Positions 15,993 through 23,719 of a stretch of DNA of 60,895 bases are shown piece by piece. The notes under the pieces were generated by a model, which saw only the letters and a program-made list of their open reading frames with translations, made no database searches and was not told where the DNA came from. Made by a program: the position numbers and the translations under genes. The stretch comes from Anaerolineales bacterium UBA2200. Lineage in GTDB: Bacteria > Chloroflexota > Anaerolineae > UBA2200. Numbering within the stretch: the stretch's first letter is position 1; each line of letters opens with the position of its first letter. The stretch spans positions 72,437 through 133,331 of the forward strand of contig DCVA01000052.1 in the NCBI GenBank assembly GCA_002327925.1, read 5' to 3'.

Positions 15993-17387
15993 ATGCAACG
16001 CAAGACAAGTTGGGTTCTGAGTCTTCTCACTGTGATCGTGGACGCTGCCATGCTGGTGGTTGCTTTCATCGCTGCCTACTACTTGCGCCGGGTCACTCAG
16101 TATCCCCGCCCGCTGAACGAGCGTCCCTTCAGCTACTACAGCGGTATGCTGGTCATCCATACGGCCACGGTTCTGGTGACGTTCTTCCTCTACCGCATCT
16201 ACCATTTTCGGCGGGGGATCTCTCGGATTGACAAATCCTGGTCGATTGTAGCAGCGATTTCCTTTGGTTCCGTGGCAGCGGTTGCTCTGACCGCCTTTGT
16301 ATACAAAAACGAACTGGACTACCCGCGTGCCGTAGTTGTTTATGCCTGGCTGCTGTCTATCGTATTCGTGATGGTGGGCAGGCTGTTCACTGACTGGTTC
16401 CATGCGCGCTTCCGCCAGGCGAACCCAACGCGGGTGATCGTCGTTGGTGCGGGTGATATTGGCCGCATGATCATGCAAAAGATCACCCAGTCACCCAGGC
16501 AAGGTTATCAGATGGTAGGGTTCGCCGACGACCTGCCCGGTCGTAAGGAAGTAAGCGGATTCCCGGTGCTCGGTCCCACCAACCAGCTGCGCTACTTGAT
16601 TCAGCAGCACAGCGTGGAGGAAGTGATCATTGGTCTGCCTGAGGCGAACCATGAGGAGATCCTTGACCTGATCTCTCAGGCGGAGCAGCAGAAGGCGACG
16701 GTTCGGGTGTTCCCGGACGTTTTCCAGATCATCGCCTCCGAGATCAGCATTGACGACCTGAATGGCCTGCCTCTGCTGACTGTTCGCGATGTTGCATTAC
16801 GCGGTTGGCGGATGGCGGTCAAGAGAGCCATGGACCTGGTGGTTAGCGCGATTACCCTTGTGCTGATCTCCCCGCTGATGGTGTTCATCGCTCTGCTGAT
16901 CAAAATGGATTCGCCAGGGGCTGTGTTCTACGCACAGGAGCGCATGGGCCTCGACGCCAAACCATTCCAGGTCCTCAAGTTTCGGTCTATGCGCGTGGAT
17001 GCCGAGAGGGACACAGGTCCCGTCTGGGCGAAGAAGAATGATCCGCGAGTGACGCGCCTGGGGACTTTCATCCGCAAACACTCTCTGGACGAACTGCCGC
17101 AGTTCATTAACGTGCTGGTGGGTGATATGAGTCTGGTCGGCCCTCGTCCGGAGCGCCCGGTGTTTGTGGAGCAGTTCCGACAGGTTGTGCCGCGCTATAT
17201 GGACCGTCACAGGGAAAAGGCCGGCCTGACAGGATGGGCACAGGTTAATGGGCTGCGCGGTGATACCTCGATTATCGAGCGAACCAAGTATGACCTGTGG
17301 TACATAGAGAACTGGTCGCTCTTTCTCGACATAAAGATCATCCTCAAGACGGCTTTCGGCCTCTTCCGCGACGAAAACGCCTACTAG
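15993..17387 (+). CDS. Polyprenyl-phosphate glycosylphosphotransferase (WcaJ/WbaP family)
   Basis: A 464-residue membrane enzyme that transfers a sugar-1-phosphate from a nucleotide sugar to undecaprenyl phosphate, starting exopolysaccharide or glycan repeat synthesis. It has four to five N-terminal hydrophobic helices (1-125), a Rossmann-like domain (VIVVGAGDIGRMIMQKI, about 148-165) and a further helix near 280. The catalytic sugar-transferase domain has LKFRSMRVDAE, LDELPQFINVLVGDMSLVGPRPE and the GLTGWAQVNGLRGDTS block. The start is ATG 15993 after CCGGAG. It is monocistronic in the visible layout; the sugar is unknown. Confidence 0.92.
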   Translation: MQRKTSWVLSLLTVIVDAAMLVVAFIAAYYLRRVTQYPRPLNERPFSYYSGMLVIHTATVLVTFFLYRIYHFRRGISRIDKSWSIVAAISFGSVAAVALTAFVYKNELDYPRAVVVYAWLLSIVFVMVGRLFTDWFHARFRQANPTRVIVVGAGDIGRMIMQKITQSPRQGYQMVGFADDLPGRKEVSGFPVLGPTNQLRYLIQQHSVEEVIIGLPEANHEEILDLISQAEQQKATVRVFPDVFQIIASEISIDDLNGLPLLTVRDVALRGWRMAVKRAMDLVVSAITLVLISPLMVFIALLIKMDSPGAVFYAQERMGLDAKPFQVLKFRSMRVDAERDTGPVWAKKNDPRVTRLGTFIRKHSLDELPQFINVLVGDMSLVGPRPERPVFVEQFRQVVPRYMDRHREKAGLTGWAQVNGLRGDTSIIERTKYDLWYIENWSLFLDIKIILKTAFGLFRDENAY

Positions 17388-17446
17388 TACCTTCCTCATT
17401 CGGGTCCTCCACTACCCCCGCATGCGCGGAGGCACGGTTCCCATGT

Positions 17447-17462
17447 CCGGCTTCTGAGCCGG
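17447..17462. terminator. Short hairpin after the glycosylphosphotransferase gene
   Basis: CCGGCT (17447-17452), a TCTG loop and AGCCGG (17457-17462) form a 6-bp perfect stem in the gap between the glycosylphosphotransferase gene and the heat-shock promoter. No T run follows, so terminator function is uncertain. Confidence 0.35.
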
Positions 17463-17517
17463 GCGATTGTACCCCATGCCGCGCCATTAGACTTTTATAT
17501 GAGTACACTCAAGGCTA

Positions 17518-17546
17518 TTGACAAGGACGGCATATCGTGCTATGAT
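17518..17546 (+). promoter_or_regulatory. Heat-shock operon promoter
   Basis: TTGACA (17518-17523), a 17-nt spacer and TATGAT (17541-17546), close to the sigma70/SigA consensus. The predicted start near 17553 falls inside the CIRCE operator, which is typical of HrcA-repressed promoters. Confidence 0.9.
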
Positions 17547-17547
17547 G

Positions 17548-17574
17548 CTAGCACTCGGAAGGCAAGAGTGCTAA
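17548..17574. promoter_or_regulatory. CIRCE operator (HrcA binding site)
   Basis: Inverted repeat CTAGCACTC-N9-GAGTGCTAA, matching the CIRCE consensus TTAGCACTC-N9-GAGTGCTAA at all but the first base. It covers the predicted transcription start ahead of hrcA, indicating HrcA autoregulation and heat-shock control of hrcA-dnaK and probably dnaJ. Confidence 0.95.
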
Positions 17575-17602
17575 CCGGGTTGAGCTGGCAGGAGACCGAG
17601 AC

Positions 17603-18655
17603 TTGGACGAGCTGACGCAGAGACAACAGGATATTTTGGGATATGTGGTCGGTGAATACATCGCTACGGCCAAGGCCGTAGGTTCCGACACCATCTGTCA
17701 ATCCTGCGGATTGGGCGTTAGCTCGGCTACCATCCGCAATGAGCTTGTTGCCCTGGCGGATCAGGGTTTCCTTTCGCAGCCGCATACGTCGGCAGGTCGA
17801 GTGCCAACGGCAAAGGGGTACCGGTACTTTGTAGAGAGGCTGATGCAGCGGTCTGAGCTGTCTCTGTCCGAACAGACGATGATCCGGCACCAGTTTCATC
17901 AGGTGAGCCAGGATCTGGATCAATGGATGAGGCTGGCTGCGACTGTTCTGGCCAAGATGTCGCAAGGCGCATCTCTGATTGCCGCTCCGCAGTCGCATCA
18001 GACGCACTTTCGACATGTGGAGCTGATCTCGATCAGTGAAGCGACCGGGCTGATGATCCTGGTGCTCCAGGATGGTTCGGTCCATCAGCAGATGATGGTG
18101 TACGGCAACCCTGTTTCTCAGGAACAACTGAGCCGCGTCTCCAATCGACTCAATGCGCAGTTTGCGAACCTGGGCACGGCCCAGGCGCGCGCAAAGGCCC
18201 TGGGAGAAATGGGTGGTGAAGACGAGGCGCTGGTCATAGAGGTTAGCCGGCGCATGGTAGACGTGATGTACGCGTACGAGTCCCAGAGCAACCGCGAAAT
18301 CTACCGTGACGGCCTTGTGCATATTCTGGGGCAACCGGAATTCGAGGAGATCGAGAGGGCGCGTCAGGTGGTACGAGTGCTCGAACAGGACAGCGCGCTG
18401 GAAGCGCTTTTCGGCCGGGTACAATTGGCTAACGGCGTGCAGATCATCATCGGTAGCGACGACCAGACGGATGACATCCGGGATTGCAGCTTGGTTCTAT
18501 CCGGGTATGGCCTGCCAGGCGAGGCCGATGGCATAGTTGGGGTCCTGGGCCCGATGCGTATGCAGTATGGAAGAACCGTCTCGGCGGTGCGCTACGTAGC
18601 CGGGGTAATGAGTGACCTGCTTCATCGCCTTTACGGCGAACAAATGACTGGGTAA
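17603..18655 (+). CDS. hrcA: Heat-inducible transcriptional repressor HrcA
   Basis: A 350-residue repressor that binds CIRCE and is kept active by the GroEL chaperonin. The N-terminal winged helix contains ELTQRQQDILGYVVGEYI and the HrcA-specific SSATIRNELVALADQGFL and SQPHTSAGRVPTAKGYRYFV blocks. The C-terminal dimerisation/GAF-like part ends in GVLGPMRMQYGRTVSAVRYV. The start is TTG 17603 with AGGAG 8 nt upstream. It is the first gene of the locus and lies directly under a CIRCE-overlapped promoter; dnaK follows 24 nt after the stop. Confidence 0.97.
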   Translation: MDELTQRQQDILGYVVGEYIATAKAVGSDTICQSCGLGVSSATIRNELVALADQGFLSQPHTSAGRVPTAKGYRYFVERLMQRSELSLSEQTMIRHQFHQVSQDLDQWMRLAATVLAKMSQGASLIAAPQSHQTHFRHVELISISEATGLMILVLQDGSVHQQMMVYGNPVSQEQLSRVSNRLNAQFANLGTAQARAKALGEMGGEDEALVIEVSRRMVDVMYAYESQSNREIYRDGLVHILGQPEFEEIERARQVVRVLEQDSALEALFGRVQLANGVQIIIGSDDQTDDIRDCSLVLSGYGLPGEADGIVGVLGPMRMQYGRTVSAVRYVAGVMSDLLHRLYGEQMTG

Positions 18656-18679
18656 GTAACTTCGTTGGAGGATATGGAT

Positions 18680-20578
18680 ATGGGAAAGATTATCGGTATT
18701 GATCTGGGGACCACTTTTTCCGTCGTTGCCGTAATGGAAGGTGGCGAACCGGTGGTGATCCCCACTTCTGAGGGCGAACGTTTGTGCCCCTCCGTGGTGG
18801 CTGTGAACCCCAAAACGGGAGAGCGCATGGTGGGCTGGGTGGCTCGCCGGCAGGCTGTGACCAACCCGGAGAACACCGTGTTTTCTATCAAGCGTCTGAT
18901 GGGACGCAAGTTCAGCGACCCGCTGGTGCAGAAGGCAATGAAACGCCTCCCTTACAAAGTGGTGGAGGCCAGCAACGGTGATGCCTGGGTAGCGATGGGT
19001 GGAAAGCAGTACTCCCCGCCGGAGATCTCGGCCATGATCCTGCAAAAGCTCAAGACGGACGCCGAGGCGTATCTGGGCGAAAAGGTGACGCAGGCCGTGA
19101 TCACCGTCCCAGCATACTTCAATGACTCGCAGCGACAGGCGACCAAGGACTCTGGACGCATCGCGGGTCTGGAAGTGCTCCGCATCATCAATGAACCGAC
19201 TGCCTCTTCTCTGGCCTACGGGCTCGACAAGAAGAAGGATGAGCAGATAGCTGTTTACGACCTGGGCGGTGGAACGTTTGATATCTCCATCCTCAGCATC
19301 GGCGACGGCGTGTTCGAGGTCAACTCTACCAATGGGGACACCTTCCTGGGCGGCGATGACTTTGACCTGCGCATCATCGATTGGATTGCCGACGAGTTCA
19401 AGCGTGAGAGCGGTGTGGACCTGCGGCAGGATCGTATGGCCCTGCAGCGGTTGAAGGAAGCGGCAGAGAAGGCGAAGAAGGAACTGTCGACCGTAATGCA
19501 GACGGAGATCAACCTCCCCTTCATCACGGCGGATCAGTCTGGCCCCAAGCATCTGGTGATGACCCTGACTAGGGCCAAGCTGGAGCAGCTAGTAGGCGAT
19601 CTTGTGGAGCGCACGACCGGACCTGTGCAACAGGCACTCAAGGACGCGAAACTCAACCCCTCCGACGTGGATGAGGTGGTACTCGTTGGCGGGCAGACAC
19701 GAATGCCGCTGGTTCAGGAGACGGTGCGCAAGTTCTTTGGCAAAGAGCCCAACAAGAGCGTCAACCCGGACGAAGTGGTTGGCATCGGCGCAGCAATTCA
19801 GGGAGCAGTGCTTGGTGGTGAGGTCAAGGACGTGTTATTGCTCGACGTTACGCCCCTGACTCTTGGCATTGAGACACTGGGCGGTGTGGCGACCCCGATC
19901 ATAGAACGCAACACAACCATCCCGACCAAGAAGAGCCAGATCTTTTCTACGGCAGCGGATGGGCAGAACAGTGTGGAGATCCATGTTGTCCAGGGCGAGC
20001 GTCCGATGGCGGGGGATAACAAAACCCTCGGACGGTTCATACTGGACGGCATCCCACCGGCACCACGGGGAATCCCGCAGGTCGAGGTGGCGTTTGACAT
20101 CGATGCCGACGGCATCCTGCACGTAAGCGCCAAGGACAAGGCCACCAGCCGTGAGCAGAAGATCACCATCACGGCGTCGAGCGGCCTGGCCAAGGACGAG
20201 GTCGACCGCATGGTGCGTGACGCTGAGCTGTTTGCTGATGAGGACCGCCAGCGCAAAGAAGAGGTAGAAGCGCGCAACAACGCAGACTCGCTGGCATACC
20301 AGGCCGAGAAGACTCTGAGGGACCTGGGCGACAAGGTGCCGGCCGATGTGAAAAATGAGGTAGAGGGCAAAGTCGCGGCGGTTCGTTCAGCCCTGCAGGG
20401 GAAGGATACACAGCGGATTCGCAGCGCGGCTCAGGAGCTCAGTGAGTCTCTGCAGCGGGTGGGCTCGGCAATGTACCAGCAGCCTAGCCAGGAGCAGACG
20501 CCCCCGGGGGGCGGTGAAGGGCCGCAGCAGACGCCGCACGAGGATGGGACCGTCGAGGGTGAGTTCCGCGAGGTCTAG
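18680..20578 (+). CDS. dnaK: Molecular chaperone DnaK (Hsp70)
   Basis: A 632-residue Hsp70. The ATPase domain starts GKIIGIDLGTTFSVVAVM and includes AVITVPAYFNDSQRQATKDS, INEPTASSLAYGLDKK, VYDLGGGTFDISIL and VVLVGGQTRMPLV. The substrate-binding domain begins near LLLDVTPLTLGIETLGGV, followed by the helical lid and an acidic tail (VEGEFREV). ATG 18680 has GGAGG exactly 8 nt upstream; earlier in-frame starts overlap that site. It is regulated with hrcA through CIRCE. A G/C-rich hairpin with a T-rich tail follows the gene and may lower dnaJ expression relative to dnaK. Confidence 0.98.
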   Translation: MGKIIGIDLGTTFSVVAVMEGGEPVVIPTSEGERLCPSVVAVNPKTGERMVGWVARRQAVTNPENTVFSIKRLMGRKFSDPLVQKAMKRLPYKVVEASNGDAWVAMGGKQYSPPEISAMILQKLKTDAEAYLGEKVTQAVITVPAYFNDSQRQATKDSGRIAGLEVLRIINEPTASSLAYGLDKKKDEQIAVYDLGGGTFDISILSIGDGVFEVNSTNGDTFLGGDDFDLRIIDWIADEFKRESGVDLRQDRMALQRLKEAAEKAKKELSTVMQTEINLPFITADQSGPKHLVMTLTRAKLEQLVGDLVERTTGPVQQALKDAKLNPSDVDEVVLVGGQTRMPLVQETVRKFFGKEPNKSVNPDEVVGIGAAIQGAVLGGEVKDVLLLDVTPLTLGIETLGGVATPIIERNTTIPTKKSQIFSTAADGQNSVEIHVVQGERPMAGDNKTLGRFILDGIPPAPRGIPQVEVAFDIDADGILHVSAKDKATSREQKITITASSGLAKDEVDRMVRDAELFADEDRQRKEEVEARNNADSLAYQAEKTLRDLGDKVPADVKNEVEGKVAAVRSALQGKDTQRIRSAAQELSESLQRVGSAMYQQPSQEQTPPGGGEGPQQTPHEDGTVEGEFREV

Positions 20579-20599
20579 CGCCTGAGGCATGCATCTGTA

Positions 20600-20633
20600 A
20601 GGGGGGGCCGCAAGGGTTTCCCCCTGTTCTTTT
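20600..20633 (+). terminator. Possible attenuating hairpin between dnaK and dnaJ
   Basis: AGGGGG (20600-20605) can pair with CCCCCT (20620-20625), followed by the T-rich GTTCTTTT. An alternative small hairpin GGG-TTT-CCC lies within it. It may be a partial terminator between dnaK and dnaJ. Confidence 0.4.
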
Positions 20634-20659
20634 GTCAGGAGGACGCCATCATGTATACT
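20632..20659 (+). promoter_or_regulatory. Possible internal promoter for dnaJ
   Basis: TTGTCA (20632-20637), a 16-nt spacer and TATACT (20654-20659). A start near 20666 would give dnaJ its own transcript and would exclude the small ORF at 20651. Confidence 0.4.
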
Positions 20660-20758
20660 ATCCTGTTCTATCTCACCGGAAGGCGGGGCAAGCTCCCTGG
20701 GGAACGGCAGGCTATCGTTCAGGCCGCACACAGGAGGGTGCCAGAGAGAAAAGGATGA
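20651..20758 (+). CDS. 35-aa leader ORF overlapping the dnaJ start
   Basis: A 35-codon reading frame starting MYTILFYLTG and ending in the basic VPERKG. AGGAGG (20637-20642) lies 8 nt before its ATG, a better ribosome binding site than that of dnaJ. Its stop TGA overlaps the dnaJ start in the arrangement ATGA (20755-20758). This is the classic geometry of translational coupling, so its role may be to deliver ribosomes to dnaJ rather than to make a functional peptide. The peptide matches no family I know. Confidence 0.5.
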   Translation: MYTILFYLTGRRGKLPGERQAIVQAAHRRVPERKG

Positions 20759-21864
20759 GTAGCAAACGAGACTATTACGAGATCCTGGGAGTTGGCAGAG
20801 AGTGCGGCACGGAGGACCTTCGCAAGGCGTACCGCCGGCTGGCGATGCAGTACCACCCGGATGTCAACAAGAATGGCGACGCAGAGGACCGCATCAAGGA
20901 AATCAATGAAGCGTACGAGGTGCTCAGCGACGAACAAAAGCGCCAGACGTACGATCGCTATGGACATGCGGGTCTCAATGGCGGAACGGGCGATTTCTCT
21001 GGCTTCTCCGATATCTCGGATATCTTCGAAAGTTTCTTTGGCTTCTCGGGCGGGGCGGCTCAGAGAGGCCCTCGGCAGGGAGAGGATCTGCGCGCCAATG
21101 CTACCCTGTCCTTTGAGGAGGCAATTTTTGGCGTGGAAAAGGAGCTGGAGATTGAGCGCATGGGAACCTGCCCGACCTGCAACGGAAGCGGGGCGGAGGC
21201 TGGCTCCAAACCGACGCGTTGTCCGGAGTGCGGCGGCTCGGGCCAGGTGCGACGGGTGCGTTCTTCTCTGTTTGGCTCCTTCGTAAACGTTACTACCTGT
21301 CCACGCTGTTCTGGTCAGGGGGAGATCGTTGCCAATCCCTGCAAGGAGTGCCATGGGCAGCAGCGGGTGCGAACGAAGAAACGGATCACTGTGACCATCC
21401 CTCCCGGCGTAGATGATGGCACTCGAGTGCGCGTGTCGGGGGAGGGGAATGCCGGCATCTTTGGTGGTCCCGCCGGGCACCTCTATGTCTTTCTCACGGT
21501 GAAGCAACACGCCTACCTCCGCCGCAAAGAGAACGACATTCACCTCAACCTCACCATCAACGTCGCCCAGGCGGCCCTGGGAGATGAGATCAAGGTACCC
21601 ACCCTCGACGGCGAAGTACCTCTTACGATTCCGGCCGGGACCCAGACGGGTCAAACGTTCAGCATCAAAGGCAAGGGGGTGCCGTTCCTGCGTCACGACG
21701 GCCGCGGCGATGAGAAGGTGACTGTCTTCGTGTCTACCCCCACGAACCTCAGCGCGGCGCAGAAGGAATTGCTGCAGGAATTGTCCAAGAGTTTGGGCAA
21801 ACAGGTGGTACCACAGGAAGAACGAGGCTGGTTCGATCGCCTTAGGGAGGCACTACTTGGCTAG
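20755..21864 (+). CDS. dnaJ: Molecular chaperone DnaJ (Hsp40)
   Basis: A 369-residue type I Hsp40 that delivers substrates to DnaK and stimulates its ATPase. The J-domain has the invariant HPD in AMQYHPDVNKN, a Gly/Phe-rich stretch follows, then four zinc-finger repeats: CPTCNGSG, CPECGGSG, CPRCSGQG and CKECHGQQ. The last repeat has lost its final glycine. The C-terminal peptide-binding domains end in GRGDEKVTVFVSTP. ATG 20755 begins the DnaJ homology (SSKRDYYEILGV); its own Shine-Dalgarno is weak, consistent with coupling to the short ORF just upstream. Confidence 0.97.
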   Translation: MSSKRDYYEILGVGRECGTEDLRKAYRRLAMQYHPDVNKNGDAEDRIKEINEAYEVLSDEQKRQTYDRYGHAGLNGGTGDFSGFSDISDIFESFFGFSGGAAQRGPRQGEDLRANATLSFEEAIFGVEKELEIERMGTCPTCNGSGAEAGSKPTRCPECGGSGQVRRVRSSLFGSFVNVTTCPRCSGQGEIVANPCKECHGQQRVRTKKRITVTIPPGVDDGTRVRVSGEGNAGIFGGPAGHLYVFLTVKQHAYLRRKENDIHLNLTINVAQAALGDEIKVPTLDGEVPLTIPAGTQTGQTFSIKGKGVPFLRHDGRGDEKVTVFVSTPTNLSAAQKELLQELSKSLGKQVVPQEERGWFDRLREALLG

Positions 21865-21920
21865 AATGCGATGCCTCCGCACCTCGCCGCAACCGCGCCA
21901 CCAGCTCACGGGGTGGTGAG

Positions 21921-22862
21921 GTGAAACTGATTGAGGTGATGGTGCAGGTGGATGAGGAGGCGGCTGAGGCCGTCAGTTCTGTGTTCAACCGCTACGGCAA
22001 GGGCGGCGCAGTGTTGGAGGAGCTCTGGTCTGGTGCCTCGTCCTCACCATCCGTTCGAATCAAGACTTTCCTGACGCCCGATGAGGGCTGCGCCCTCGGA
22101 CGCATTGAAGAGGCCCTGTGGCATCTGGGACAAATCCACCCCCTCGGGGCGCCTGAAGTGCGCTGGCTCGAGGAGCATGAATGGGCCGACGCCTGGAAGG
22201 CCGGCTACAAGACTCTGAGAATCGGCCAGAGAGTGGTTATCCGGCCGTCATGGCTTGCCTACCAGCCTGCGACGGAAGAGCTGGTCATCGAGCTTGATCC
22301 CGGTATGGCTTTCGGAACCGGATTGCACCCTTCTACTCAACTTGCGGTGCTGGCTGAGGAAAAGCTCCTTCGACCTGGGGACCGCGTGCTGGATGTGGGT
22401 ACCGGCTCAGGCATTTTGGCCATTCTCGCTGCCAGACTCGGGGCCAGCAACGTGGTGGGTTTGGATATAGATGCACTGGCCCTCGACGTGGCTCGAGAGA
22501 ATGTACTGCGCAATGGCGTACAGGACCAGGTGAGTCTGCAATTGGCCTCGTTGCTTTCAGACAGGAACGGTGGTAGCTGCGGACGACAGGTTGAGCTGTT
22601 TGACGCGGAGGGGCGATGGAACGGGGCTTTTGACCTGGTCCTGATGAATATCCTGGCGGATGTGATTTCCCGTTCAGCCAGGGCCATTGCTGCCTGCCTC
22701 AATGCTGAGGGGCGTTTCGTGCTCTCGGGGATCATTCAGACTCAGGAAGCGGTCACACGCCAGGCTCTGATAGAGGCTGGTCTGAAGGTGACTCAACGCC
22801 GCTGCCGCCGCGACTGGGTGGCACTGCTCGGCCGGAAGGCCAGTCAGGAGCGAGTCAGGTGA
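21921..22862 (+). CDS. prmA: Ribosomal protein L11 methyltransferase
   Basis: A 313-residue SAM-dependent enzyme that trimethylates ribosomal protein L11. The N-terminal L11-recognition part is followed by the linker block EEHEWADAWKAGYKTLRIG and by LDPGMAFGTGLHPSTQLAV. The Rossmann SAM site is VLDVGTGSGILAILAARLGA, then DLVLMNILADVI (the NPPY-like catalytic loop reads MNIL as in PrmA). The start is GTG 21921. Position after dnaJ and before rsmE is conserved in many bacteria; the stop overlaps the rsmE start. Confidence 0.95.
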   Translation: MKLIEVMVQVDEEAAEAVSSVFNRYGKGGAVLEELWSGASSSPSVRIKTFLTPDEGCALGRIEEALWHLGQIHPLGAPEVRWLEEHEWADAWKAGYKTLRIGQRVVIRPSWLAYQPATEELVIELDPGMAFGTGLHPSTQLAVLAEEKLLRPGDRVLDVGTGSGILAILAARLGASNVVGLDIDALALDVARENVLRNGVQDQVSLQLASLLSDRNGGSCGRQVELFDAEGRWNGAFDLVLMNILADVISRSARAIAACLNAEGRFVLSGIIQTQEAVTRQALIEAGLKVTQRRCRRDWVALLGRKASQERVR

Positions 22863-23641
22863 CGCACCGCTTTTTCATCCCCGGCGACCGGATTCAGGAA
22901 GAACGGGTCAGTCTGCAAGGTGCGGTGGTGCACCAGATTCGAGATGTTCTGCGCCTGACGCCCGGAGACTCCATCATTGTCCTGGACGATTCTGGCTGGG
23001 AGTTCCAGGTGCAGCTCACAGGGGTTGAGTACGACCTGGTGACGGGAACCATACAGAGCAAAGTGCTGGCACACACAGAGCCTCGCACCAAGATCTCTCT
23101 ATACCAGAGCCTTCTCAAAGGCGACAGATTCGAATGGGTGCTGCAGAAGGGCACAGAACTGGGAATCGTCGAGTTCATACCGATGGTTTCCGACCGCTGC
23201 GTCATCGGTAGCGTTGATGATGTGAGCAAGGCCAAGGTGGAGCGCTGGCAGCGCATCGTTCTCGAGGCGGCCGAACAGTGTGCGCGGGCGCGCTTGCCAC
23301 GAGTTCAGGCACCCATGCTCTTTGCTCAGGCTTGCGAGAGAGCCCGGCGCGCAGACCTGGCGCTGCTATTCTGGGAGGAAGAGCAGAAGCGAAGCCTGCG
23401 CTCGATGCTGGTTGCTTCCCCTGAGACTACGATATCGGCACATGGCAAGACAGAGGTACTTCGCAGACCCTTCTCGATCAGTATCTTCATTGGCCCTGAG
23501 GGAGGGTTTTCCGTGCGCGAGGCTGACCTGGCACGCCGCTACGGGATTGCCCCGGTAAGCCTTGGCCCGCGCATCTTGAGAGCGGACACAGCAGCGCTCG
23601 CGGCGGCAACCGCAATCCTGTATCAGTTTGAGGATATGTAG
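22859..23641 (+). CDS. rsmE: 16S rRNA (uracil1498-N3)-methyltransferase
   Basis: A 260-residue SPOUT methyltransferase modifying U1498 of 16S rRNA. The N-terminal PUA-like part contains HRFFIPGDRI. The SPOUT knot carries ISIFIGPEGGFSVREAD and SLGPRILRADTAALAA, diagnostic of RsmE. It starts at GTG 22859, overlapping the prmA stop as GTGA, so the two are translationally coupled and probably part of the heat-shock transcript. Confidence 0.95.
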   Translation: MTHRFFIPGDRIQEERVSLQGAVVHQIRDVLRLTPGDSIIVLDDSGWEFQVQLTGVEYDLVTGTIQSKVLAHTEPRTKISLYQSLLKGDRFEWVLQKGTELGIVEFIPMVSDRCVIGSVDDVSKAKVERWQRIVLEAAEQCARARLPRVQAPMLFAQACERARRADLALLFWEEEQKRSLRSMLVASPETTISAHGKTEVLRRPFSISIFIGPEGGFSVREADLARRYGIAPVSLGPRILRADTAALAAATAILYQFEDM

Positions 23642-23719
23642 AGCGCGACGGCCGCTGAGGAACGCGTACATCCAATCGTCGGGACTTCCTCGCTCACAAC
23701 CCCAAGAAGGGAAATGATC

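Noticed and set aside
15321..16478. Minus-strand open frame (385 codons) across rimI and the glycosylphosphotransferase gene
   Set aside because: Antisense to two recognised genes; His/Gln-rich nonsense product.
17401..17470. Group II intron remnant (GCATGCGCGGAGGCACGGTTCC-like stretch)
   Set aside because: Slight resemblance to the region before intron maturase genes, but no domain V hairpin and no maturase fragment nearby.
20632..20754. N-terminal extension of dnaJ in the same frame
   Set aside because: DnaJ homology starts at ATG 20755; the upstream in-frame start lacks a ribosome binding site and another ORF with a strong site occupies this stretch.
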